DNA of 64,000 nt from assembly GCF_030406905.1 (NCBI RefSeq), contig NZ_CP129137.1, positions 5,797,501 through 5,861,500 on the forward strand, in the 5' to 3' direction. The stretch's first letter is position 1. Each line of letters opens with the position of its first letter. The DNA comes from Streptomyces sp. HUAS CB01. GTDB taxonomy: Bacteria; Actinomycetota; Actinomycetes; Streptomycetales; Streptomycetaceae. This document shows, one piece after another, positions 1-16,613 of the stretch. The notes beneath the pieces were generated by a model that saw only the letters and a program-made list of their open reading frames with translations, did no database searches and had not been told where the DNA came from. The position numbers and the translations under genes were made by a program.

Positions 1-2628
<2,628 letters not shown>

Positions 2629-2714
2629 CAGTTGCTCGCGTCCACTGTGTTAGTTCTGAAGTAACGAACATGCCGAGACCACGTGGTGGTCGGCCGGTTC
2701 GACATCTTCATAGT
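2629..2714 (+). other. 23S-5S transcribed spacer
   Basis: Short spacer of about 86 nt between 23S and 5S rRNA. It carries no tRNA. It should be removed during processing of the rRNA precursor. Confidence 0.8.
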
Positions 2715-2833
2715 GTTTCGGTGGTCATAGCGTTAGGGAAACGCCCGGTTACATTCCGAACCCGGAAGCTAAGCCTTTCAGCGCCGATGGTACTGCAGGG
2801 GGGACCCTGTGGGAGAGTAGGACACCGCCGAAC
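2715..2833 (+). rRNA. rrf: 5S ribosomal RNA
   Basis: About 119 nt starting gtttcggtggtcatagcg and ending gacaccgccgaac, whose ends pair to form the 5S terminal helix. It contains the conserved ccgaacccggaagctaagc core. It follows 23S in the standard 16S-23S-5S order and is followed directly by a strong terminator. Confidence 0.97.
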
Positions 2834-2840
2834 AATTTTT

Positions 2841-2882
2841 AGCCTCAACCCCCGGGTTTCACCCGGGGGTTGAGGCTTTTTT
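2841..2882 (+). terminator. rRNA operon terminator
   Basis: A perfect GC-rich hairpin (agcctcaacccccgggt, loop ttc, then its complement) followed by a run of T residues. It is a textbook intrinsic terminator just past 5S rRNA. Confidence 0.95.
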
Positions 2883-3072
2883 GCGTTACCGGGACCGCTG
2901 CCCCGAACCGGCCCCGGCGCCTCACCCGGAGCCGGCCAGGGAGCGGGAATTCTCACCGCTGACGCAGACTCAGGAAGTCGTCCGAGGCCGCCGTCTGACG
3001 GATTAGGAGCACACGTCAGTTCGGGGTATGCTTCATTCCGTTGCCGGGCGGGAGACCGCACAGAGGCAACAG

Positions 3073-3145
3073 GCCTCTATAGCTCAGTCGGTAGAGCGTC
3101 TCCATGGTAAGGAGAAGGTCAACGGTTCGATTCCGTTTGGGGGCT
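3073..3145 (+). tRNA. tRNA-Thr (anticodon GGT)
   Basis: The cloverleaf folds by eye. The acceptor stem GCCTCTA/TGGGGGC includes two G-U pairs. The D stem is GCTC/GAGC and the anticodon stem TCTCC/GGAGA has loop ATGGTAA, placing GGT at 3106-3108. The T arm is AACGG-TTCGATT-CCGTT. The discriminator base is T and CCA is not encoded, which is common in Streptomyces. It reads threonine codons ACC and ACU. A TATGCT at 3027-3032 could be its -10 element, but I see no convincing -35. It is separated from the rRNA operon by a terminator, so it is probably transcribed alone. Confidence 0.95.
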
Positions 3146-3152
3146 CCGTACG

Positions 3153-3188
3153 GAAGAAGGCCCTCGCCTCACGGCGGGGGCCTTCTTC
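3153..3188. terminator. bidirectional terminator between tRNA-Thr and osaC
   Basis: A 16-bp stem (GAAGAAGGCCCTCGCC with its complement, one G-U pair, loop TCAC). It lies between the tRNA on the plus strand and the 3' end of the minus-strand gene that stops at 3204, so it can serve both. Confidence 0.85.
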
Positions 3189-3203
3189 GTGTCCGCGTTT
3201 CCG

Positions 3204-5855
3204 TCAGTTGGCGTGCGGTTCCGGGACGCGCATCGCGAGGATCGCCATGTCGTCCGAGGCGGGCTCGGCCGCGAAACGCTCGACCGCGCGCAGAACACGT
3301 GCCGCGACCGCGCCGGCCGTCAGGCCCGTACACGTCGTCAGGACGTCGGTCAGACCGTCGTCCCCGAGCATGCGCGTGCCCTCACGGCGCTCCGTGACAC
3401 CGTCGGTGACACAGAGCAGGACGTCACCCGGGTCGAGGGTGACCGTCTGCTCGTACAGCTCCAGGTCCTCCATCACGCCCAGCAGCGGCTGGGGTTCGGC
3501 CGCGGGCTCCACCGAGCCGTCCTGGCGCAGTCGCAGCGGCAGCGGGTGTCCGGCACAGACGACCTTCAGCAACGCCGAGCCGTCCTCCTGGGGCCACAGC
3601 TCGCCGTACAGCAGGGTGAGGAAGCGGCTGCGGGCACCCTCGTCGAGGATCGCCGCGTTGAGCCGCTCCAGCACCGCCGGGCCGCCGAAGCCCTCCCGCG
3701 CGAGCAGACGCAGGGCGTGCCGGGCCAGGCCGGTGACCGCGGCGGCCTCCGGGCCCGTTCCGCAGACGTCGCCGATGGCGAAGCCGTACGCCCCGTCGCG
3801 GATGGGGAAGAGGTCGTAGAAATCTCCGCCGACCTCGTTGCCCTCACCGGCCGCGCGGTAGATGACCTCCACCTCGACGCCCGGCACCTGGGGCAGGCCC
3901 GGCGGCAGCAGACTGCGCTGCAGCGACTGGCTGATGGCCGTGCGCTCGGAGTAGAGCCTGGCGTTGTCCAGGGCGAGGGCGGCCCGGCGGGACAGGTCCT
4001 CGGCGAGCTCCAGGATCTCCTGGCGGAAGTGGTCGTCGGACGGCTTGCCGAGGGTCAGCATGCCGATGACGCGGTTCCGGGCGACGAGAGGGAGGACCAC
4101 GGTCTCGCCGCCGACCGCGGAAGCAGTGGCCAGGGTCGTGCCGATGCCGGACGAGACATGGGCGGCGCCGAGGCCGAGTTCACGCATCGACGTGCGCAGG
4201 GCGGCCTGGTGAGCGGCCTCGGCCGGGGCGGTCCACACACGCGCGCCGGGCGTCGGGACCGGGTCCGGCGGCTCGATCTTGGCGAGCAGGGCCTTGAGCC
4301 CGTCGATGCGCTCCTCGTCCTCGTGGAGGACGTACGAGAGGTACGGCTCGGAGGACTGGTCGGAGATCGTGTACACGGCGCACCAGGTGGCGAGCGTCGG
4401 CACCGTCATCTGGGCCATGAGCGCCAGCGTCTGGTCGCGGTCGAGCGTGCCCGCCAGCAGGTCCGAGGCCTCGACGAGGAAGCTGAGGGAACCCCGGCGC
4501 AGCCGCTCCAACTCGCCCAGGCGCGCGGACTCGACCGCGAGCGCGATGCGGTCGGCGGCGAACTGCAGGCGCAGCGCCTCCTCGTTGGAGTAGCGGCCCG
4601 AGGACTCGGCGGCGACGCCCAGGGAGCCGGTGAGCCGGCCCTCGACCTTGAGCGGGACGGTGACCACGGACCGCATCCCGGTGCCGCTGAGGAGGGGGAC
4701 GGCTCCGGGGACCGCGGTGAGGTCCTCGTGGACGGCCGGCATCCGGGCCGAGCCGTAGCGTCCCGTGCCCGCCTCGACCGGGACCCGGGCGAAGCGCTGG
4801 CGGGCCGAGGGGAGTCCGGTGGTGGCCCGAACCTCGAGTTCGGTCTCGTCGTCGGTGGCCAGCAGCAGGAACGCCGCGTCGCCGTCGAGCATGTCGCGGG
4901 CGCGTTCGACCGTGCGCTGGAGCAGGCCGTCGAGGTCGTCGGGGGCCGGGGAGCCGATGAAGACCTCGAAGGGATCGGCGTTGCGGTTGTCGTGGCCGGC
5001 GCCGTCCGCCGCGGCAGCGCGCGTCGGCGTCTGGAGCACGGCGCGCTCGTAGTCGCGCACCAGCAGGCAGACGGTCGAGGCCTCGCCCCGGGTGCCGCGC
5101 ACGCGGAGGTGCGAGGCGTAGACGGGGACGACGCGGCCGTCCGTGCCGCGGACGCCGTAGCTCCCCTCCCAGCGGGAGAGTTGGAGCGCCTCGGCGAGAC
5201 CGGTGCCGATGCCGGGCGTGTGCGGCCAGGCGGCGAGGTCGCCGAGGGGCTTGCCGAGCACCTGGTCGGCCGCGTACCCGAAGAGGAGTTCGGCGTCGTC
5301 GTTCCAGGAGCCGATGGCGCCGTTGCGGTCGATCTGGACGACGGCGACGCGGACGCGCTCGTCGGCGACGGGGAGGAGGTCGACGGGGAGGACGGGGCCG
5401 GCGGAGCGGGTGCCCACGGCGCGCTGCGGCAGGTCGAGTTGGAACCAGACGTGCTTGTGCGTCGGCGTGTACTCGACGCCCCAGCGCGAGGCGAGCGCGG
5501 CGCAGAGCAGTAGTCCGCGTCCGTTCTCCCGGTCGGGGTGGACGGCTCTGCTGCCGCCCTGCATGGGGATCTCGCGCTCCGGATAGCGGTCGGCGACCTC
5601 GACCCGTACGCCTTCGCCCGTGCGCAGACAGAGCACCTCGGCGGCGGTGCCGGCGTGGATCACCGCATTGGTCACGAGCTCACTGGTGAGGACGACGGCG
5701 TCGTCGACGACGTCGGAGTGCCCCCAGCCCTGGAGGGTGTCGCGGACGAACGCGCGCGCCGTGGCCACCGACCGCCCGACCGGTTCGAAGCTGGCAGCCG
5801 CCCGTGCGGTGATCTCGGAATTCCTCGTACGCGTCTCGACGCCCGGCTCGGCCAT
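3204..5855 (-). CDS. osaC: OsaC-like multidomain regulator: RsbW-type kinase, PAS, GAF, SpoIIE/PP2C phosphatase
   Basis: Protein of 883 aa combining anti-sigma kinase and phosphatase modules. Residues about 1-145 form an HATPase of the RsbW type (N box ELVTNAVIHAG, G box GRGLLL). About 150-275 is a PAS domain (GAIGSWNDDAELLFGY). About 300-640 are two GAF-like segments. About 655-883 is a SpoIIE/PP2C phosphatase with metal-site motifs GGDFYD, IGDVCGTG and SDDMAIL. In S. coelicolor the OsaC protein at this position is needed to switch off SigB after osmotic stress. The gene is divergent from osaA with 272 bp between start codons, the expected layout. The ATG at 5855 has GGGAGGGG about 13 nt upstream, which is rather far. 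Identity rests on domain order plus synteny. Confidence 0.9.
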   Translation of the reverse strand: MAEPGVETRTRNSEITARAAASFEPVGRSVATARAFVRDTLQGWGHSDVVDDAVVLTSELVTNAVIHAGTAAEVLCLRTGEGVRVEVADRYPEREIPMQGGSRAVHPDRENGRGLLLCAALASRWGVEYTPTHKHVWFQLDLPQRAVGTRSAGPVLPVDLLPVADERVRVAVVQIDRNGAIGSWNDDAELLFGYAADQVLGKPLGDLAAWPHTPGIGTGLAEALQLSRWEGSYGVRGTDGRVVPVYASHLRVRGTRGEASTVCLLVRDYERAVLQTPTRAAAADGAGHDNRNADPFEVFIGSPAPDDLDGLLQRTVERARDMLDGDAAFLLLATDDETELEVRATTGLPSARQRFARVPVEAGTGRYGSARMPAVHEDLTAVPGAVPLLSGTGMRSVVTVPLKVEGRLTGSLGVAAESSGRYSNEEALRLQFAADRIALAVESARLGELERLRRGSLSFLVEASDLLAGTLDRDQTLALMAQMTVPTLATWCAVYTISDQSSEPYLSYVLHEDEERIDGLKALLAKIEPPDPVPTPGARVWTAPAEAAHQAALRTSMRELGLGAAHVSSGIGTTLATASAVGGETVVLPLVARNRVIGMLTLGKPSDDHFRQEILELAEDLSRRAALALDNARLYSERTAISQSLQRSLLPPGLPQVPGVEVEVIYRAAGEGNEVGGDFYDLFPIRDGAYGFAIGDVCGTGPEAAAVTGLARHALRLLAREGFGGPAVLERLNAAILDEGARSRFLTLLYGELWPQEDGSALLKVVCAGHPLPLRLRQDGSVEPAAEPQPLLGVMEDLELYEQTVTLDPGDVLLCVTDGVTERREGTRMLGDDGLTDVLTTCTGLTAGAVAARVLRAVERFAAEPASDDMAILAMRVPEPHAN

Positions 5856-6127
5856 GGTCGATGTCCGCCCCTCCCGGTGCCCGGTCTGGTAGTCCTTGCG
5901 CCATGCCGCCCCCCGCCGGGCGACCGGGGCGGTTGGACAGCCGGATGCCAGGTTACTTACCTTCGCTGTCCGAGCGGATGCCGGTCACCGCCGTTTCCGC
6001 CTTCTAGGGGTGGGGACGCTATGCGAAGCTGCCGAACTGTTATGGCCTGGTTCGGCCGTGGTGAAACACTGGGAAAGCTTCCTCAGACAGCCTGAGCAAT
6101 ATGGTCAACCCCCGCGGGAGGGACACT

Positions 6128-11614
<5,487 letters not shown>

Positions 11615-11868
11615 CGATGGTTGCCCGCCCGCACATCACAGTCTGATTGCGGACCGTACGGATTTTCATGAATTGCTGACTGGCTGTGCCCGAAGGCGTG
11701 TGAGGAGGCGGGATCCGGGGAACCTTCCCGTCTCCCGGCGCGTTTCTGCTATGTGCACAGTGACATCGCGGTGACAGGGTGTGGCGACGGGCGGGGTGCG
11801 GCTACCATGACCGGCACAAGGACGGGCGGCGCAAGGGAGTCGTCCCTCGGGGCGGCGCCCGGTGTTTC

Positions 11869-11905
11869 CCCCGGCTCATCGAGCTGGGGAGACCCCAAGC
11901 CGGGG
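11869..11905 (+). promoter_or_regulatory. stem-loop abutting the osaB Shine-Dalgarno site
   Basis: CCCCGGCT (11869-11876) pairs with AGCCGGGG (11898-11905), and GGGG-AGA-CCCC (11886-11896) makes an inner hairpin. The SD stretch of osaB (GAGGAGGGCGAGG) begins immediately after, so the structure could affect translation or processing. The rest of the 306-bp osaA-osaB gap (11615-11868) shows no gene and no clear terminator. Confidence 0.45.
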
Positions 11906-11920
11906 CGAGGAGGGCGAGGC

Positions 11921-12601
11921 ATGGTGCAGAAGGCCAAGATCCTCCTGGTCGATGACCGGCCGGAGAATCTGCTGGCGCTGGAGGCCATCCTCTCTGCGCT
12001 CGATCAGACGCTGGTACGGGCATCGTCAGGGGAGGAAGCGCTCAAAGCGCTGCTGACGGACGATTTCGCGGTCATTCTGCTGGACGTCCAGATGCCGGGA
12101 ATGGACGGATTCGAGACCGCTGCGCACATCAAGCGCCGCGAACGCACCAGAGACATCCCGATCATCTTCCTGACCGCGATCAACCACGGCCCGCACCACA
12201 CCTTCCGCGGGTACGCCGCAGGCGCGGTGGACTACATCTCCAAGCCGTTCGACCCCTGGGTGCTCCGGGCGAAGGTCTCCGTCTTCGTCGAGCTCTACAT
12301 GAAGAACTGCCAGCTGCGCGAGCAGGCGGCCCTGCTCCGGCTGCAGCTGGAGGGCGGCGGTCACGGTGCGGGCGAGTCCAAGGAGCCGGCCGGCCTCCTC
12401 GCCGAACTGTCCGCGCGGCTCGCGGCAGTTGAGGAGCAGGCCGAGGCGCTCTCCAAGCAGCTCGACGACGAGTCCGCGGACGCCGCGGCCGTCGCCACCG
12501 CGGCCCACCTCGAGCGCAAACTCACCGGACTGCGCAGGGCGCTGGACGCTCTGGAGCCCGGCGCGAGTGCCGGTTCGCCCACGCTTCCCTCCCAGAGCTG
12601 A
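11921..12601 (+). CDS. osaB: OsaB-like response regulator with coiled-coil output domain
   Basis: 226-aa response regulator. Residues about 5-125 are a receiver with acidic pocket Asp11/Asp12, phospho-acceptor Asp55 (ILLDVQMPGMDG) and SKPFDP lysine motif. Residues about 130-226 are an Ala/Glu/Leu-rich coiled coil with no DNA-binding domain, so output is probably by protein-protein contact. The ATG at 11921 has a strong GAGGAGG-type SD 5-13 nt upstream. A longer in-frame start at 11753 is less likely because that stretch looks non-coding and forms an RNA hairpin. In S. coelicolor OsaB is the cognate regulator of OsaA and is essential for growth at high osmolarity. Confidence 0.92.
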   Translation: MVQKAKILLVDDRPENLLALEAILSALDQTLVRASSGEEALKALLTDDFAVILLDVQMPGMDGFETAAHIKRRERTRDIPIIFLTAINHGPHHTFRGYAAGAVDYISKPFDPWVLRAKVSVFVELYMKNCQLREQAALLRLQLEGGGHGAGESKEPAGLLAELSARLAAVEEQAEALSKQLDDESADAAAVATAAHLERKLTGLRRALDALEPGASAGSPTLPSQS

Positions 12602-12724
12602 CGTCCGCGCGGGCGACGTGCTCGCTGAGCGGGCGTCAGTTTCCGGGTGTGGCAAGGGCGACACGAACGGGTGAACCGGTGGGCACGCGTGTGCCCCGCC
12701 TGTCGCACCGGTAACCTCACCACC

Positions 12725-15499
12725 ATGGCCTCACGTACGTCCGGCAAGGGTTCCCAGGGCACGGCGGGCACCGCGAAGCCGCGCGCCGGCCGTACGACCG
12801 GCGCCGCGAAGAAGGCGGCGCCCGCCAAGAGGACCGCGGCGAAGCCCGCGGCCGGGAAGCGCGTACCCGCGAAGAAGGCTCCCGCCCGCAAGGCGGCCGC
12901 GAAGAAGGCCGCGCCCAGGCCCGCGCCGAATCCCACCGGCGGCGTGCTGTGGCTCCTCCGTGCCGTGTGGCTCGGCATCGCCCACGCCCTCGGCGCGATG
13001 CTCCGCGGCATAGGACGCGGTGCCAAGGGGCTCGATCCTGTGCACCGCAAGGACGGACTCGCGCTCCTGCTGCTCGCCCTCTCGCTGATCGTCGCCGCGG
13101 GCACCTGGTCGAACCTGCGCGGTCCGGTCGGCGACCTCGTCGAGATGCTCGTCACCGGCGCGTTCGGCAGGCTCGACCTGCTCGTGCCGATACTGCTCGT
13201 CGCCGTCGCCGTACGGCTGATCCTCTATCCCGAGCGGCCCGAGGCCAACGGCCGGATCGTCATCGGGCTCACGGCACTCGTCATCGGCGTGCTCGGCCAG
13301 GTCCACATCGCCTGCGGCTCCCCGGGGCGCGAGGACGGCGCCGAGGCGATGCAGGACGCGGGCGGTCTGATCGGCTGGGCCGCCTCCAAACCGCTGATCT
13401 TCATGATGACCGAGGTCCTCGCCGTACCGCTCCTGGTGCTGCTCACGGTCTTCGGGCTCCTTGTCGTCACCGCCACGCCCGTCAACGCCATCCCGCAGCG
13501 GCTGCGCAGGCTCGGGGTCCGCCTCGGGATCGTGGAAGCGCCGTACGAGCCCGGGCAGGGCGACGCGGGAGAGCCGGGGGAGTACGACGACGAGTGGCGC
13601 GAGGCGCGGCCCGCGCGCCGCCGCGCCCCCGCGCGCCGCGACGCCGAGGTGTACGACGCCGACAAGGCGGAGGAGGAGGCGCTGTCCCGGCGCCGGCGCC
13701 GCGGGGCCTCCGCACAGCCCGACCCCGGCCGGCCCATGGACGCGGTCGACGTGGCCGCCGCCGCCGCGGCGGCCCTGGACGGTGCCGTCCTCAACGGCAT
13801 GCCGCCGTCACCCGTCGTCGCCGGTCTGACCCGCGACCTCACCGCCGAGCGGGAGCGCGCCGCCGGTCCGCTGCCCGGCGCGCGGACCGAGCGGCCCGCG
13901 GCCACCGCGCCCGCCGCCGAGGAGAAGCCGGCGCCGTCGGGCTCCGTACCGGACCTCACCAAGCCCGCCCCCGACGCGTCGCAGCCCCTGCCTCCGCGGG
14001 CCGAGCAACTGCAGCTCTCCGGGGACATCACCTACGGACTGCCGTCCCTGGACCTGCTGGTACGCGGCGGACCGGGCAAGAGCCGCAGCGCCGCCAACGA
14101 CGCGATCGTCGCCTCCCTCACGAACGTCTTCACCGAGTTCAAGGTCGACGCCGCCGTCACCGGCTTCACCCGCGGTCCTACCGTCACCCGGTACGAGGTC
14201 GAGCTCGGCCCCGCCGTGAAGGTCGAGCGGATCACCGCGCTGACCAAGAACATCGCCTACGCCGTGGCCAGCCCCGATGTGCGGATCATCTCGCCGATCC
14301 CCGGCAAGTCCGCCGTCGGCATCGAGATCCCGAACACCGACCGGGAGATGGTCAACCTCGGCGACGTGCTGCGACTGGCGGACGCGGCCGAGGACGACCA
14401 CCCCATGCTGGTCGCGCTCGGCAAGGACGTCGAGGGCGGCTACGTCATGGCCAACCTGGCGAAGATGCCGCACATCCTGGTCGCCGGCGCCACCGGCTCC
14501 GGCAAGTCCTCCTGCATCAACTGCCTGATCACCTCCGTGATGGTGCGGGCCACCCCGGAGGACGTCCGGATGGTCCTCGTCGACCCCAAGCGGGTCGAGC
14601 TCACGGCCTACGAGGGCATCCCTCACCTGATCACGCCGATCATCACCAACCCCAAGCGGGCCGCCGAGGCCCTGCAGTGGGTAGTGCGCGAGATGGACCT
14701 GCGCTACGACGACCTCGCCGCGTTCGGCTTCCGGCACATCGACGACTTCAACCGGGCCGTGCGCGAGGGCCGCGTCAAGGCGCCCGAGGGCAGTGAGCGC
14801 GAGCTGCAGCCCTACCCGTACCTGCTGGTGATCGTCGACGAGCTCGCGGACCTGATGATGGTCGCCCCGCGCGACGTCGAGGACGCCATCGTCCGGATCA
14901 CCCAGCTGGCCCGCGCCGCCGGCATCCATCTGGTCCTGGCCACCCAGCGGCCCTCGGTCGACGTGGTCACCGGTCTGATCAAGGCGAACGTGCCCTCGCG
15001 GCTCGCCTTCGCCACCTCCTCCCTCGCCGACAGCCGGGTCATCCTGGACCAGCCGGGCGCGGAGAAGCTCATCGGCAAGGGCGACGGCCTGTTCCTGCCC
15101 ATGGGGGCCGGCAAGCCCACCCGTATGCAGGGCGCCTTCGTGACCGAGGAGGAGGTCGCGGCCGTCGTCCGGCACTGCAAGGAGCAGATGGCCCCCGTCT
15201 TCCGGGACGACGTGGTCGTCGGGACGAAGCAGAAGAAGGAGATCGACGAGGACATCGGTGACGACCTCGACCTGCTCTGCCAGGCCGCGGAGCTGGTGGT
15301 CTCCACCCAGTTCGGGTCGACGTCCATGCTCCAGCGCAAGCTCCGGGTCGGCTTCGCCAAGGCCGGCCGCCTCATGGACCTCATGGAGTCCAGGAACATC
15401 GTGGGCCCCAGCGAGGGCTCCAAGGCGCGTGACGTTCTCGTGAAACCCGATGAGCTGGATGGAGTGCTCGCGGTGATCCGTGGGGAGTCTGATTCGTAA
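12725..15499 (+). CDS. ftsK: FtsK/SpoIIIE DNA translocase
   Basis: 924-aa septal DNA pump that moves chromosomal DNA during division and sporulation. Residues 1-70 are a Lys/Ala/Pro-rich, histone-H1-like tail with AAKK and PAKK repeats. About 75-260 hold four hydrophobic membrane spans. About 270-430 is a Pro/Ala/charged linker. About 430-850 is the RecA-like motor with Walker A GATGSGKS, Walker B-type LLVIVDELADLMM and the ATQRPSVDVVTG motif. About 855-924 is the winged-helix gamma domain that reads the polarity sequences. ATG 12725 is preferred: it is preceded by TAACCT-7 nt-ATG (leaderless layout). The frame stays open upstream to 12647, but without an SD. Confidence 0.95.
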   Translation: MASRTSGKGSQGTAGTAKPRAGRTTGAAKKAAPAKRTAAKPAAGKRVPAKKAPARKAAAKKAAPRPAPNPTGGVLWLLRAVWLGIAHALGAMLRGIGRGAKGLDPVHRKDGLALLLLALSLIVAAGTWSNLRGPVGDLVEMLVTGAFGRLDLLVPILLVAVAVRLILYPERPEANGRIVIGLTALVIGVLGQVHIACGSPGREDGAEAMQDAGGLIGWAASKPLIFMMTEVLAVPLLVLLTVFGLLVVTATPVNAIPQRLRRLGVRLGIVEAPYEPGQGDAGEPGEYDDEWREARPARRRAPARRDAEVYDADKAEEEALSRRRRRGASAQPDPGRPMDAVDVAAAAAAALDGAVLNGMPPSPVVAGLTRDLTAERERAAGPLPGARTERPAATAPAAEEKPAPSGSVPDLTKPAPDASQPLPPRAEQLQLSGDITYGLPSLDLLVRGGPGKSRSAANDAIVASLTNVFTEFKVDAAVTGFTRGPTVTRYEVELGPAVKVERITALTKNIAYAVASPDVRIISPIPGKSAVGIEIPNTDREMVNLGDVLRLADAAEDDHPMLVALGKDVEGGYVMANLAKMPHILVAGATGSGKSSCINCLITSVMVRATPEDVRMVLVDPKRVELTAYEGIPHLITPIITNPKRAAEALQWVVREMDLRYDDLAAFGFRHIDDFNRAVREGRVKAPEGSERELQPYPYLLVIVDELADLMMVAPRDVEDAIVRITQLARAAGIHLVLATQRPSVDVVTGLIKANVPSRLAFATSSLADSRVILDQPGAEKLIGKGDGLFLPMGAGKPTRMQGAFVTEEEVAAVVRHCKEQMAPVFRDDVVVGTKQKKEIDEDIGDDLDLLCQAAELVVSTQFGSTSMLQRKLRVGFAKAGRLMDLMESRNIVGPSEGSKARDVLVKPDELDGVLAVIRGESDS

Positions 15500-15686
15500 G
15501 GGAGGGCGGGGCAACCGTTTCCCTTGGTCGTACGTCAAGTTGGATGGAGGGCAGGACGTGCTCCGTCCTCCCGCCGTCCGACCATTCTGATGGCGTACAA
15601 ACTGCATCCGCCCGGTTGCCCCACCCTTTCGTACCACCCATAGACTGAACCTCCAGCAGGTGGCTACACGCTCGAAAGGCGCCCCC

Positions 15687-16508
15687 GTGTCCATCGGCAA
15701 CTCCCCCGAAGACGACCGTCCTTCTCTCGAAGACGACGGGCCTTCGATCGGTCACGCGCTCCAGCAGGCGCGCACCGACGCAGGTCTCACCGTCGACGAG
15801 GTCAGCACTTCCACCCGTGTGCGCGTTCCCATCGTGCAGGCGATCGAGCAGGACGACTTCTCGCGCTGCGGTGGCGATGTCTACGCGCGCGGGCACATCA
15901 GGACACTCGCGCGTGTCGTGGGGCTGGATCCGGAACCTCTCGTCGCGCGGTACGACGCCGAGCACGGCGGACGTCCCTCGCCGACCCCGGCGGCCCCGCT
16001 CTTCGAGGCGGAACGCATCCGCCCCGAGCGCAGGCGCCCCAACTGGACCGCCGCGATGGTCGCGGCGATCGTCGCCGTCATCGGTTTCGTCGGCTTCACC
16101 CTCTTCAACGGTTCCGACGGCGCCAACGGCACCAAGCAGGTCGCCGAGGGCTCGACGCCCGAGAAGACCAGCCCCAAGCCGCCCCCGGCCAAGCCGGTGG
16201 CGCCCAAGCCCGACGCCTCCGAGAGCGCCATCGCCGCCGTCCCGCAGGACAAGGTGACGGTGAAGCTGACGGCGGTCGACGACAAGAGCTGGATCTCCGC
16301 CAAGTCCGCCAACGGCAAGCTGCTCTTCGACGGACTGCTCCTCGCGGGCGAGTCCAAGACCTTCCAGGACGACGAACGGCTGGACCTCATCCTCGGCAAC
16401 GCCGGCGCGATCGAGCTGTTCGTGAACGGCAAGAAGATCGAGGACAAGTTCGAGAACGGTCAGGTGGAACGGCTGTCCTACGCCAAGGGCGACCCCGAGG
16501 CCGGCTGA
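15687..16508 (+). CDS. RodZ-like helix-turn-helix membrane protein
   Basis: 273-aa protein. Residues about 20-85 are an XRE/RodZ-type helix-turn-helix (GHALQQARTDAGLTVDEVS, then YARGHIRTLARVVGLDP). One membrane span lies near 115-135 (AAMVAAIVAVIGFVGF), followed by a Pro/Lys-rich linker and a C-terminal DUF4115-type beta domain (about 185-265). This is the RodZ architecture, which links cell-shape proteins to the membrane in rods; in Streptomyces its role is not established. GTG 15687 has GAAAGG about 7 nt upstream. An in-frame GTG at 15660 would add nine residues. It is conserved between ftsK and rimO. Confidence 0.8.
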   Translation: MSIGNSPEDDRPSLEDDGPSIGHALQQARTDAGLTVDEVSTSTRVRVPIVQAIEQDDFSRCGGDVYARGHIRTLARVVGLDPEPLVARYDAEHGGRPSPTPAAPLFEAERIRPERRRPNWTAAMVAAIVAVIGFVGFTLFNGSDGANGTKQVAEGSTPEKTSPKPPPAKPVAPKPDASESAIAAVPQDKVTVKLTAVDDKSWISAKSANGKLLFDGLLLAGESKTFQDDERLDLILGNAGAIELFVNGKKIEDKFENGQVERLSYAKGDPEAG

Positions 16509-16613
16509 CCCCGCCGGGCCGGCGACCGGCCGGAAATCGATCATCCTCGCCCGTTCCGCGGGCGGGAACCCTCGCGGACCGGGCGTGGGCCAGGACAAAG
16601 TAGTCTTGAGCCC

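Noticed and set aside
3189..5513. 774-codon frame on the plus strand opposite osaC
   Set aside because: Arg/Gly/Asp/Val composition with no motif and no SD; osaC on the other strand has complete domains.
5856..6127. SigB-type promoter in the osaC-osaA gap
   Set aside because: A GGTT...GGGAAA pair exists near 6050-6077, but its spacing (18 nt) is too long for the S. coelicolor SigB consensus.
13808..15700. Long antisense frame opposite ftsK
   Set aside because: Shadow of the ftsK motor domain; composition is biased and there is no recognisable family.
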